Source: Desulfonema magnum
GTDB taxonomy: Bacteria; Desulfobacterota; Desulfobacteria; Desulfobacterales; 4be13
Length of the DNA: 64,000 nt
Assembly: GCF_017377395.1 (NCBI RefSeq)
Contig: NZ_CP061800.1
Coordinates: 7,275,633 to 7,339,632 of the forward strand
Reading direction: 5' to 3'
The notes under the pieces are model-generated. The model was not told the origin of the DNA. It saw only the letters and a program-made list of their open reading frames with translations, and searched no databases. Position numbers and translations under genes: made by a program. Positions 51,971 to 59,793 of the stretch are shown here, one piece after another (positions within the stretch are counted from its first letter, which is position 1; each line of letters begins with the position of its first letter).

Positions 51971-53551
51971 ATGTCAGAATTACTAACAATCAAGGAAGCC
52001 AGTCAATGGGCTTCTGAATATTTGGGAAAGAATGTCACACCATCGAATATATCTTATCTGATTCAATATGGCCGTATTCCTAAAAATGGAGGGAACGGAA
52101 GTGTTCTCATTAACAGATATGATTTGGAAAAATATTACAGTTCGCATTTTTTAACAAAAGAAGAAACATGGAAAAAGCAGCTTGGTGAAGATTTAAACTG
52201 GACTTTATCCTTTTCTGAATACAAAGAATCAGAAACAACCAAACATGTTCACAGACTGCACCCATATAAGGGGAAATTTATTCCTCAGCTTGTTGAATAT
52301 TTTTTAGACAGTCATGTTGATAAATTTAAAAAAGAAGTGTTTTTTAATTCAGGAGATATTGTTTTAGACCCATTCTGCGGTAGCGGAACAACACTTGTTC
52401 AGGCAGGTGAATTAGGTATTCACGCCATTGGAACAGATGTTTCAGCTTTTAACAGTTTCATCAGTAATGCAAAAGTAGATAAATACGACATTAATGATGT
52501 TCTGCATACAGCAAAAAAGATATCATTAAGACTCAGACAATTTCAGGAAGATAAAAACAACGTTGATTTTGAGAATCATTTGCTGAATGAACTCAGAATA
52601 TTTAATAATAAATATTTCCCATCACCTGAGTTTAAATTCAAAGTGAGACAAAAAGAAATAAATGAAAAAATATATGGGGAAGAAAAAGAAAAAGAATTTT
52701 TAAAAATCTATGAAAAATTAGTTAAAAAATATCGAATCAGACTTAAACAAAAAGGGAATGATTCCTTTCTTGACAAATGGTTTCTGCAAGTTGTCAGAGA
52801 TGAAATTGATTTTGTATTCCAGCAGATAAAATCAATAAAAACTGTGACAACTAAAAAAATTCTCGCGCTTGTTTTAAGTCGTACAATTCGTTCATGCAGA
52901 GCAACAACACATTCTGATCTGGCGACTTTGTTTGAGCCTGTAACATCAATATATTATTGTAAAAAACATGGAAAAATATGTAAGCCCCTGTTTTCCATCC
53001 TGAGTTGGTGGGAAAGATATACAAAAGATACCTTAAAACGGATTAAGCTATTTGATGAGTTGCGTACTCCCACTTTTCAAAGGTGTCTGAGCGGAGACAG
53101 CAGAATAATAAATATATTTAATGAGATGGAAAAAAAAGATGCTGAGTTTGGGAAATTGGTAAAAGCACATAAAATTAAGGGAATCTTTTCGAGTCCGCCT
53201 TATGTGGGACTGATAAATTATCACGAACAACACGCTTATGCTTATGACTTATTCGGATTTGAAAGAAAAGATGAATCAGAGATCGGTCCTTTGTACAAAG
53301 GTCAGGGTAAAGCTGCAAGAGAATCTTATGTCAGAGGTATTTCTGATGTTCTGAACAATTGCAAAAAATATTTACAGGATGATTATGATGTTTTCTTAGT
53401 TGCCAATGATAAATACGGACTCTATGCAAAAATCGCTGAATTGTCTGAAATGAGAATTGTAAATCAGTATAAAAGACCAGTGTTAAACAGGGTTGAAAAA
53501 GACAGAGCAGCTTATTCAGAAATAATATTTCATTTAAAGGGAAATAAATAG
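51971..53551 (+). CDS. DNA methyltransferase with N-terminal HTH
   Basis: A 526-residue amino-DNA methyltransferase. N-terminal excisionase-like HTH (TIKEASQWASEYLGK, SNISYLIQYGRIPK, about 1-60). AdoMet motif I is VLDPFCGSGTTLVQAG (about 130). A long target-recognition region (about 160-400) follows, then the catalytic motif IV GIFSSPPYVGLINY (about 405). The order I - recognition - IV is that of alpha-class enzymes, and SPPY fits N4-cytosine or N6-adenine methylation. AT-richer than its neighbours, with many AAA and ATA codons, suggesting transfer. The stop overlaps a GTG start of a truncated endonuclease-like gene, so this is the surviving half of a restriction-modification pair. Heptamer-like repeat (51900-51935) upstream. 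Confidence 0.87.
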   Translation: MSELLTIKEASQWASEYLGKNVTPSNISYLIQYGRIPKNGGNGSVLINRYDLEKYYSSHFLTKEETWKKQLGEDLNWTLSFSEYKESETTKHVHRLHPYKGKFIPQLVEYFLDSHVDKFKKEVFFNSGDIVLDPFCGSGTTLVQAGELGIHAIGTDVSAFNSFISNAKVDKYDINDVLHTAKKISLRLRQFQEDKNNVDFENHLLNELRIFNNKYFPSPEFKFKVRQKEINEKIYGEEKEKEFLKIYEKLVKKYRIRLKQKGNDSFLDKWFLQVVRDEIDFVFQQIKSIKTVTTKKILALVLSRTIRSCRATTHSDLATLFEPVTSIYYCKKHGKICKPLFSILSWWERYTKDTLKRIKLFDELRTPTFQRCLSGDSRIINIFNEMEKKDAEFGKLVKAHKIKGIFSSPPYVGLINYHEQHAYAYDLFGFERKDESEIGPLYKGQGKAARESYVRGISDVLNNCKKYLQDDYDVFLVANDKYGLYAKIAELSEMRIVNQYKRPVLNRVEKDRAAYSEIIFHLKGNK

Positions 53552-53772
53552 TGAGTTTGGAAAATCGTGTAAAAGAAAAAATTTCAATTGAAGTGATTAA
53601 AACTTTGGTAACAAGATTTGATAGTTTTCCAGAAGATGCTTCACATAATAGAAATGCACCTTTCCATGAAGCGTTTTTGGAAGCTTTTGCTGATAAAAAG
53701 GCGTATAACCCGGTGATACACTTGAGACCCACAGGTATCCGGTCATTATACTCCTTCCACCCTGCGTGCTGA
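53551..53772 (+). pseudogene. Truncated restriction endonuclease-like gene
   Basis: Starts at GTG overlapping the methyltransferase stop by one base. The first 50 codons (SLENRVKEKISIEVIKTL, RFDSFPEDASHNRNAPFHEA, FLEAFADKK) look like a conserved N-terminus. The sequence then changes to a Pro/His/Ser-rich tail in GC-richer DNA (from about 53705) and stops. It is read as the cognate restriction enzyme gene, deleted after 50 codons. The endonuclease family cannot be named safely. Confidence 0.55.
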
Positions 53773-53811
53773 AATACATCTTCCTAAAATCTGACACCTA
53801 AAAAAACACCT

Positions 53812-55089
53812 ATGAATAAATTCAATATCATAACACTGGGCTGCAAAGTAAACCAATACGAATCAGAGGTCATTGCCAGGGAACTGGAATCCGAGGGATG
53901 GGTTCCTGCCAATGACAATGAAACAGCGGATATCTGCATTATAAATACCTGCACAGTGACTCAGAAAGCATCCATGCAGTCAAGGCAGGCCATACGGCAG
54001 GCCATACGGTCCAACCCCGAAGGACGTGTTCTTGTAACAGGCTGTTACGCCCAGACCGAACCGGATCAGATAAAAAAAATAAAAGGTGTGTCCGATATCA
54101 TCGGTCATAAAGATAAGCATAAAATCGTTGAAAACTTGAAACTGGAAACTGGAAACCGGAAGCCGGATAGCCAAGTTTCAAGTTTCAGGTTTCAAGTTTC
54201 AAACGCAAGAACACGGCCCTTTCTGAAGATTCAGGATGGGTGTAATACGTTTTGCACTTACTGTATTGTTCCTTATGCCCGGGGAAGAAGCCGGAGCATG
54301 CCTTTTGAAAATGTATTGCAAAATATCAGACAGTTAAAAGATGCGGGATTCCATGAGGTGGTTCTGACAGGAATACATCTCGGGTGCTACGGGACTGATC
54401 TTTCTCCGGCAACCAGTCTCTCGGAACTGTTGCATTGTATCCATGATTCAGACAGAACAGACCGGATACGGTTAAGCTCAATAGAACCTCATGAAATCAC
54501 TGATGATATCATAGAACTCGTGGCAAAATCAGACACACTCTGCCATCATTTTCATATTCCGTTGCAAAGCGGAGATGATTTTATTTTAAAGCAGATGCAC
54601 AGACCTTATACCAACGCATTTTTCAGAACGCTGATTACCAAAATTCATGAGATGATGCCTGATGCGGCCATTGGTGTGGACACGCTTATCGGATTTCCGG
54701 GCGAAACCGAGCAGGCTTTTGAAAATACATATGCGACCATAAAAGACCTGCCTGTGACTTACCTGCATGTTTTCCCTTTTTCATCCCGTGAGGGAACGCC
54801 TGCAAGCACTTATCCGAACAAGGTTCCGTCAAAGGTGATCAAGACACGATGCCAGAAGATGCGAACACTTGGAAATGCCAAAAAAAATGAATTTTACAGA
54901 ACAGTTGTGGGAAAAAGCGCTGAGGTTCTTATTGAAAGCAAAAGAGATAAATCTTCGGGTCTTTTAAAGGGAAGCACGTCAAATTATATCCCTGTTCTGG
55001 TGAATGGCGGAGATGAATTGAAAAATACTCTTGTCAGCGTCAGGATTGAAGAAGTGGATGATAAAAACAGGGTGCGGGCTGCTATCTGA
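53812..55089 (+). CDS. mtaB: tRNA t6A37 methylthiotransferase MtaB
   Basis: A 425-residue radical-SAM methylthiotransferase. The N-terminal UPF0004 domain holds the auxiliary 4Fe-4S ligands (TLGCKVNQYES, INTCTVT, LVTGCYAQ). The radical-SAM motif is QDGCNTFCTYCIVPYARGRS (about 140-155), HFHIPLQSGDD and GVDTLIGFPGE follow, and a C-terminal TRAM domain (SAEVLIESK, YIPVLV) ends it. Between the two domains (about 105-131) is an in-frame heptamer-array insertion (LKLETGNRK, QVSSFRFQVS). The start codon follows ACACCTAAAAAAACACCT heptamer sequence with no ribosome site. It modifies ANN-decoding tRNAs. Confidence 0.92.
   Translation: MNKFNIITLGCKVNQYESEVIARELESEGWVPANDNETADICIINTCTVTQKASMQSRQAIRQAIRSNPEGRVLVTGCYAQTEPDQIKKIKGVSDIIGHKDKHKIVENLKLETGNRKPDSQVSSFRFQVSNARTRPFLKIQDGCNTFCTYCIVPYARGRSRSMPFENVLQNIRQLKDAGFHEVVLTGIHLGCYGTDLSPATSLSELLHCIHDSDRTDRIRLSSIEPHEITDDIIELVAKSDTLCHHFHIPLQSGDDFILKQMHRPYTNAFFRTLITKIHEMMPDAAIGVDTLIGFPGETEQAFENTYATIKDLPVTYLHVFPFSSREGTPASTYPNKVPSKVIKTRCQKMRTLGNAKKNEFYRTVVGKSAEVLIESKRDKSSGLLKGSTSNYIPVLVNGGDELKNTLVSVRIEEVDDKNRVRAAI
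54127..54206 (+). repeat. Heptamer array inside mtaB
   Basis: Forward GAAACTTGAAACTGGAAACT and inverted AAGTTTCAAGTTTCAGGTTT blocks around GATAGCC, the same layout as 50744-50878. Its length keeps the reading frame. Confidence 0.88.
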
Positions 55090-55240
55090 CCAAGCTGATG
55101 CTGACGGACCAGAGTGCCGAAGGAAACCCTCCGAGGACTTCGGCGAGTTTAGCTGAGTCGTTTTAAAAGCCTCGTCGGAGGTCTCATGTCACTTGTCAGA
55201 ATCAGCGTAGTCGGGCAATACGCTCAGGCTGGATAACAGG

Positions 55241-55283
55241 CATAATTTTCATTAAAAAACTTGTTTTTTAAATGAAAATTATG
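55241..55283. repeat. Long hairpin CATAATTTTCATT...
   Basis: CATAATTTTCATTAAAAAAC and its near-perfect complement around TTG, 20-bp stem, about 150 bp after mtaB. It could act as a weak terminator. 55090-55240 shows no gene. Confidence 0.55.
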
Positions 55284-55349
55284 TATAAAGCTTCGTAAAC
55301 GAATTGAAAGCGAATTTTTTGGCCAACGATTTGTTGGAATCACCTAAAA

Positions 55350-55499
55350 ATAAGTACCTGATCAAAATTTTTTATACATATTTTTTCTGTGAACCACGGA
55401 GAAACCCGGCTTTTTCCTTCACACGCGGCGGCTCATTCCGGGAAAAAAGCCGGGTTTCTTTCCCGTGCGAATATCGAAAACTTATGGTTAGATACTTAT
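55350..55499. mobile_element. IS630-derived MITE, copy 2
   Basis: 150 bp, from ATAAGTACCTGATCAAAA to CTTATGGTTAGATACTTAT. The core is GAAACCCGGCTTTTT...AAAAAAGCCGGGTTTC. About 85-90 percent alike to the copy at 61119-61269 by eye. Confidence 0.8.
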
Positions 55500-55601
55500 C
55501 TGTATGCAGATGCTTTTTGCATAAATTAAAGCGGAGGCTGCCGAACCAATCATTCCAGCAGGCGGCGTTATCCGAGTTCAGTAAGAGGAGGTAAAAAAAT
55601 A

Positions 55602-56930
55602 ATGTTTTGTTCCGTATGCAGATTATGTTTTTCAATTCTTGTCGTCGCAGGTCTGATGATTTTATCAGACCCCGCACTGGCTCAGGATTTCCCATCCACA
55701 AAAACGGTGACAGTGATAGGGACCAGTCCGATCCGGGGGCAGAATGTGGCAAAAGCAAGGGAACAGGCCATCTCAGACGCACTGGCTTCCGCGGTTGATC
55801 TGGCGGCATTGAATATTTTACCTTCTGATATTTTTTCAAATAATTTTGAGATATTAAATGAAATTTTGTGTGATCATCCGGACAAATTTGTTCGAAATTA
55901 CAAAGTGCTGGCAGAGTCTGATACCGGAAAGACATACCGGATAATGCTGGAGACAACTGTTCAGACTGACAGAATCGAAGCACAAAAAAGACAGTTGGCG
56001 GCCATTGATATGACAGCCCGTAATGATGTAAAAAAGCCCCTCAATGTCTTGTTTCTCATTGCGGAACAGAATCTGAATAATTCGCCGCAATATTGGTGGG
56101 GGGAAAATATGACCCGGCCCGATGCTTTTTCAGAAAAAGCCATGGCCAAGATAATGGAAAAAAAAGGATTTATTGTCGTACCCCACGGATACAGGGTTTC
56201 CGATACAAAGCTGAATACATCCCTAGGTTATAAACCGGACCTTGACAATCAGGAGGCGATGAATATTGCAAAGCGTTTGCAGGCAGATGTGGTCATTGTG
56301 GGGAAATCCATTGTGTATAACGTCTCAAACACATCATCATTCAGCGGGACGGTGTCAGCCCGTGCCATTCGGACAGATACGGGCGAAGAAATCACGTCCA
56401 CGCTTCAGACTTCCGTAAAAGTAAGCGCAGATGAAATATCAGGTGCCAGAGACGCGCTTTCATCATCCGGCACCCTTGCAGGCAAAGAACTCTCTTCACA
56501 GATAAGCGCTGCCTGGCACAAGTCTCCGACAATAGCAGATGTGCGGAAAACAGAACCGTGGAAGCCAGCAGATGTGCGGAAAACAGAACCGTGGAAGCCA
56601 GCAGATGTGCGGAAAACAGAACCGTGGAAGCCAGATATACGCCAGAGCCGGTCACAAGAAAAAAAAACAGACTTGCTGGAGCTTATTGTCAGCGGAACCA
56701 GCCAGCTGGGAAATTTCATAAAATTCCGCAGGACACTTACTGAAATACCGGAAGTCGAAAAAATACAGATCCGGGAGATGAAATCAGATGAGGCGACCAT
56801 TCATGTCAGCTTTCAAGGAAATACCGGAGCGTTTGAAGATGCACTGAGATCAAAAACCTTTGAGCTGTTTCGCACCAAATTTTATCGTGTATCAGATGAT
56901 ATCCTGAGAGTCGAACTTATTTCCAAATAA
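55602..56930 (+). CDS. Exported FlgT/TolB-like protein with 11-residue repeats
   Basis: A 442-residue exported protein. Signal peptide (FSILVVAGLMILSDPALA, cut near 27). A first domain (VTVIGTSPIRGQNVAKAREQ, AISDALASAVD) resembles the N-terminal domain of FlgT and LPP20-like proteins. A middle TolB-N-like or FlgT-M-like domain (AMAKIMEKKGFIVVPHGYRV, LQADVVIVGKSIVYN, about 150-300) follows. Three exact copies of ADVRKTEPWKP come next (about 312-344), then a C-terminal strand-rich domain. Periplasmic or outer-membrane associated; role in flagellar or envelope assembly is a guess from these resemblances. Start ATG 55602 behind AGGAGG. Confidence 0.65.
   Translation: MFCSVCRLCFSILVVAGLMILSDPALAQDFPSTKTVTVIGTSPIRGQNVAKAREQAISDALASAVDLAALNILPSDIFSNNFEILNEILCDHPDKFVRNYKVLAESDTGKTYRIMLETTVQTDRIEAQKRQLAAIDMTARNDVKKPLNVLFLIAEQNLNNSPQYWWGENMTRPDAFSEKAMAKIMEKKGFIVVPHGYRVSDTKLNTSLGYKPDLDNQEAMNIAKRLQADVVIVGKSIVYNVSNTSSFSGTVSARAIRTDTGEEITSTLQTSVKVSADEISGARDALSSSGTLAGKELSSQISAAWHKSPTIADVRKTEPWKPADVRKTEPWKPADVRKTEPWKPDIRQSRSQEKKTDLLELIVSGTSQLGNFIKFRRTLTEIPEVEKIQIREMKSDEATIHVSFQGNTGAFEDALRSKTFELFRTKFYRVSDDILRVELISK
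56535..56633 (+). repeat. 33-bp in-frame tandem repeat, three exact copies
   Basis: GCAGATGTGCGGAAAACAGA... repeated three times without a mismatch (56535, 56568, 56601). Encodes the 11-residue repeat of the FlgT-like protein. Exact identity indicates recent expansion and probably length polymorphism. Confidence 0.95.
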
Positions 56931-56974
56931 TAGTCATGAACCAACGGTCACAATGAAACATAAAAGTGGAAACC

Positions 56975-57167
56975 GGAATCTTTTAATTATCAATTATCAG
57001 CAGATGGAAATTTCAGACGTATCTTGTTGGCATGTCAGGCGGATTCGGGACGCGAAGCGTCCGCACTGCATTCCCACGCAAAGCGTGGGAACGAGATGGT
57101 TAAAAATTTTTTCTGGCTGCTGATTATCAATTGTCAATTATCAATTATCAATTATCAATTATAATCA
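56975..57167. repeat. Composite repeat module, second full copy
   Basis: AATTATCAATTATCAGCAGA, TGGAAATTTCAG, an inserted GACGCGAAGCGTCC hairpin, then CATTCCCACGCAAAGCGTGG, GAACGAGATGG, GCTGCTGA, then six ATTATCA units ending at the pgsA start codon. Confidence 0.75.
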
Positions 57168-57719
57168 ATGCCTATAAATATTCCCAATATTATATCAATT
57201 ATCAGGATACTCCTGACACCTGTTTTTGTTATCTGTCTGATGAGGGGTCTGTTTTTCCCCGCACTTTTAGTCTTTGCTGTTGCGGGAATCAGTGACGCCC
57301 TGGACGGCCTTATTGCAAGATGTTTTAACCAGCGTACCGTATTAGGCGCATATCTTGATCCGATTGCAGACAAGATACTTCTCATGTCTGCTTTTGTCAG
57401 TCTGGCTGTTCTGAAGATCGTGCCTGGCTGGCTCACGGTCATTGTCATCAGCCGGGATATTATCATCGTGATCGGATACGCTGTTCTTGAAATTACAGGT
57501 ACACGGGACAAGATTGAAATAAAACCGAGCCTTGTCAGCAAATGTACCACCTTTGCCCAACTGTTAACCATTTTTTTTGTCCTTCTGAACCCGGGTATAT
57601 CAACCCCTCTTGCCATTAAGAGATTATACTGGGTCACGGCCGGCTTAACCATAGCCTCTGGTTTGCATTACATTTACATCGGTATGAAAAGCCTTCACCA
57701 TGCGGCCGATGACAAATGA
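57168..57719 (+). CDS. pgsA: CDP-alcohol phosphatidyltransferase (PgsA-like)
   Basis: A 183-residue integral membrane enzyme making phosphatidylglycerophosphate from CDP-diacylglycerol. The CDP-alcohol phosphotransferase motif D-G-x2-A-R-x8-G-x3-D-x3-D is complete in SDALDGLIARCFNQ and LGAYLDPIADKIL (about 43-65). Membrane helices: NIISIIRILLTPVFVICL, FPALLVFAVAGI, LSMSAF-region, VIVISRDIIIVIGYAVL, FAQLLTIFFVLL. The start codon is preceded by an ATTATCA heptamer array and there is no ribosome site. It is 47 bp upstream of the B12-radical SAM gene, separated by another heptamer array. Confidence 0.88.
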   Translation: MPINIPNIISIIRILLTPVFVICLMRGLFFPALLVFAVAGISDALDGLIARCFNQRTVLGAYLDPIADKILLMSAFVSLAVLKIVPGWLTVIVISRDIIIVIGYAVLEITGTRDKIEIKPSLVSKCTTFAQLLTIFFVLLNPGISTPLAIKRLYWVTAGLTIASGLHYIYIGMKSLHHAADDK

Positions 57720-57721
57720 GC

Positions 57722-57763
57722 GTTTACAAATCACAAATCACAAATTAAAAATCACAAATCACA
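57722..57763. repeat. Heptamer array CAAATCA
   Basis: Six tandem units (CAAATCACAAATCACAAATT ...) fill the whole gap between pgsA and the next start codon. Confidence 0.9.
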
Positions 57764-57766
57764 AGC

Positions 57767-59485
57767 ATGAAACTACTCATTATTTATCCATATTGTCTTG
57801 AAGCCAGGGTTCACGAGGAAGACATCAGTATTGTTCCTATGGGGGCTTACTATGTGGCCGCGCTTCTCATGGAAAATCATTATGATGTTGAAATACTGAA
57901 CTGGTATAATTTCAGCAGGGAAGACCAAAGAATAAAAGACATTCTGGCAGAGAAGAAACCGGATGTGATCGGATTTTCCGTCCTGCACGCAAACCGATGG
58001 GGCGGCATTGAAATTGCCCGGATGGCAAAGCAGGTGAACCCGAATGTGAAAATTGTTTTCGGCGGGATCGGCGCCACTTTTTTATGGGAACATTTTCTGA
58101 CACATTTTAAAGAAATTGATTTTGTTGTTATCGGAGAAGGAGAACACGCGTTCTTAAATCTTGTAAAATGTATTGAAAATAAAGATCATGAACAGATTGA
58201 AAAGATCAGGGGAATTGCTTTCAAAAAAGAGGACAAGGTTGTAAAAACAGCGTCTGCCGAATTTATTCATGATCTTGATGAATTGCCCATTCCTGCAAAA
58301 TATTTTACCTATCAGCATGTGGCCCTGACCCGGGGATGCCCTGGAAATTGCACGTTTTGCGGGTCTCCCCAGTTCTGGGGGCGTAAAGTCAGGTTTCACT
58401 CTTCTGATTATTTTGTTGATCAGTTGGAGCTTCTTTACAAAAGGGGCGTTGGTTTTTTCTACTTTTCTGATGACACATTCACACTGAAAAAAGATCGGGT
58501 TATTGAAATTTGTAAAAAAATCATTGAAAGAAATATTAACATCAGCTGGGCGGCAATTTCCCGCGTTGATCATATCAGCGAAGATATATTATACTGGATG
58601 AAAAAAGCAGGGTGTATCCAAATCAGTTATGGCGTGGAAAGCGGTTCGGAAAAAATAAGAAAGCAGCTGAACAAGAATATTAAGACCGATCAGATCAAAA
58701 AAGCCTTTTCACTGACAACTGCTTATGGCATTTTGGCCCGGGCTTATTTTATTTACGGATGTCCCGGGGAAAGCTGGGACACCATCCAGGAGACTATTGA
58801 CCTGATAAATGAAATAAAACCCCTGAGTGCCATATTTTACATTCTTGACATCTTTCCGGGAACTGCCCTTTATGCTGATTTTAAGAAAAGAACTAAGGAA
58901 AATTTTCCTTTCACTGAAGGGGATAGGGGAAACTTTGATGATATATGGCTGAAACAAATTGAAGATATACTCTATTTTGAAAGTGATCCCCATTTGTCTC
59001 AGGAAATTATTCTGGCTTATGGAAAAAAACTCAGAACCACCTACTATGAGAGTCTTTATCGCTTTGCTGATGAGATTGAACTGACAGATAATAAAGAATT
59101 ATATATGACCCATTCTGATTTTCTTTCCAAGCTCGGAATGACATTCACTCACGGAGATTACTCCCAAATTGAAGCGATTAAACATAAAGACAAGATTGCA
59201 GAGAGATTATACCAGAAATCATTAACATATTATCCTGATCATCGGGCTTATCTGGGACTGGGCATTATTAAGCAGAAAAACGGAGAGTATGAAGAATCTG
59301 TCAGCATTCTCTCCAAAGGCATTGAATATTTCCCTGACAGCGAGCCATTGCATATGTGTTCAGGGATCAGCTACATGAATTTGGGAAAATACGCGGAAGC
59401 GCTTCCCTATTTTCTGAAACTCCGACATTCAAAAGACGCTGCCTACTATATCGAACAATGCCATAAAGCATTAAAAAATACCTGA
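57767..59485 (+). CDS. B12-binding-domain radical SAM protein with TPRs
   Basis: 572 residues. The N-terminal cobalamin-binding-like domain (LLIIYPYCLEAR, VIGFSVLHANRWGG, KIVFGGIGATFLWEHFL, about 1-150) lacks the DxHxxG motif. The radical-SAM cluster motif is TRGCPGNCTFCGSPQFWG (about 187-204), followed by FYFSDDTFTLKK and ISYGVESGSEKIRKQLNK. At about 480-570 there are TPR repeats (AYLGLGIIKQKNGEYEESV, LGKYAEALPYFLKL). This class includes methyltransferases and cyclases; the substrate is unknown. The start follows a CAAATCA array without ribosome site. The stop codon TGA is the first bases of the MITE at 59484. Confidence 0.88.
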   Translation: MKLLIIYPYCLEARVHEEDISIVPMGAYYVAALLMENHYDVEILNWYNFSREDQRIKDILAEKKPDVIGFSVLHANRWGGIEIARMAKQVNPNVKIVFGGIGATFLWEHFLTHFKEIDFVVIGEGEHAFLNLVKCIENKDHEQIEKIRGIAFKKEDKVVKTASAEFIHDLDELPIPAKYFTYQHVALTRGCPGNCTFCGSPQFWGRKVRFHSSDYFVDQLELLYKRGVGFFYFSDDTFTLKKDRVIEICKKIIERNINISWAAISRVDHISEDILYWMKKAGCIQISYGVESGSEKIRKQLNKNIKTDQIKKAFSLTTAYGILARAYFIYGCPGESWDTIQETIDLINEIKPLSAIFYILDIFPGTALYADFKKRTKENFPFTEGDRGNFDDIWLKQIEDILYFESDPHLSQEIILAYGKKLRTTYYESLYRFADEIELTDNKELYMTHSDFLSKLGMTFTHGDYSQIEAIKHKDKIAERLYQKSLTYYPDHRAYLGLGIIKQKNGEYEESVSILSKGIEYFPDSEPLHMCSGISYMNLGKYAEALPYFLKLRHSKDAAYYIEQCHKALKNT

Positions 59486-59642
59486 TTGTAACGGATTTGG
59501 GGGATGCCCGGGGTTTTTTCCGCGGTATCGGGCAATATGACAGCGGACAGGAGGATGAGACGGATGTCCCGGCCCGGAATATCCGGTAAATCCTTAAATC
59601 CGATGTCATATTCGCGGGCCTCCCCCGAATCCGTTATAATCA
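59484..59642. mobile_element. MITE with TTATAACGGATT ends, copy 3
   Basis: TGATTGTAACGGATTTGGGG and CCCCCGAATCCGTTATAATCA ends, with a core unlike copies 1 and 2 (GCCCGGGGTTTTTTCCGCGG). Its first bases supply the stop codon of the upstream gene. Confidence 0.65.
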
Positions 59643-59662
59643 GAAAAATACATAATGCGACA

Positions 59663-59786
59663 AATATGCACCTAACACCTAACACCTGACACCTGACACT
59701 TAACACCTAATACCTGAACACCTAACACCTAACACCTAACACTTAACACCCAACACCTGACACCTAACACTTAACACCTAACACCA
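59663..59786. repeat. Heptamer array ACACCTA / ACACTTA
   Basis: About 17 units (ACACCTAACACCTGACACCT ...), the longest array in the window, reaching to 8 bp before the gspF start codon. Confidence 0.92.
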
Positions 59787-59793
59787 CCTATAT

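Noticed and set aside
59663..59786. Heptamer array considered as CRISPR or telomere-like repeat
   Set aside because: 7-bp units without spacers; the same type with other sequences occurs at many junctions.
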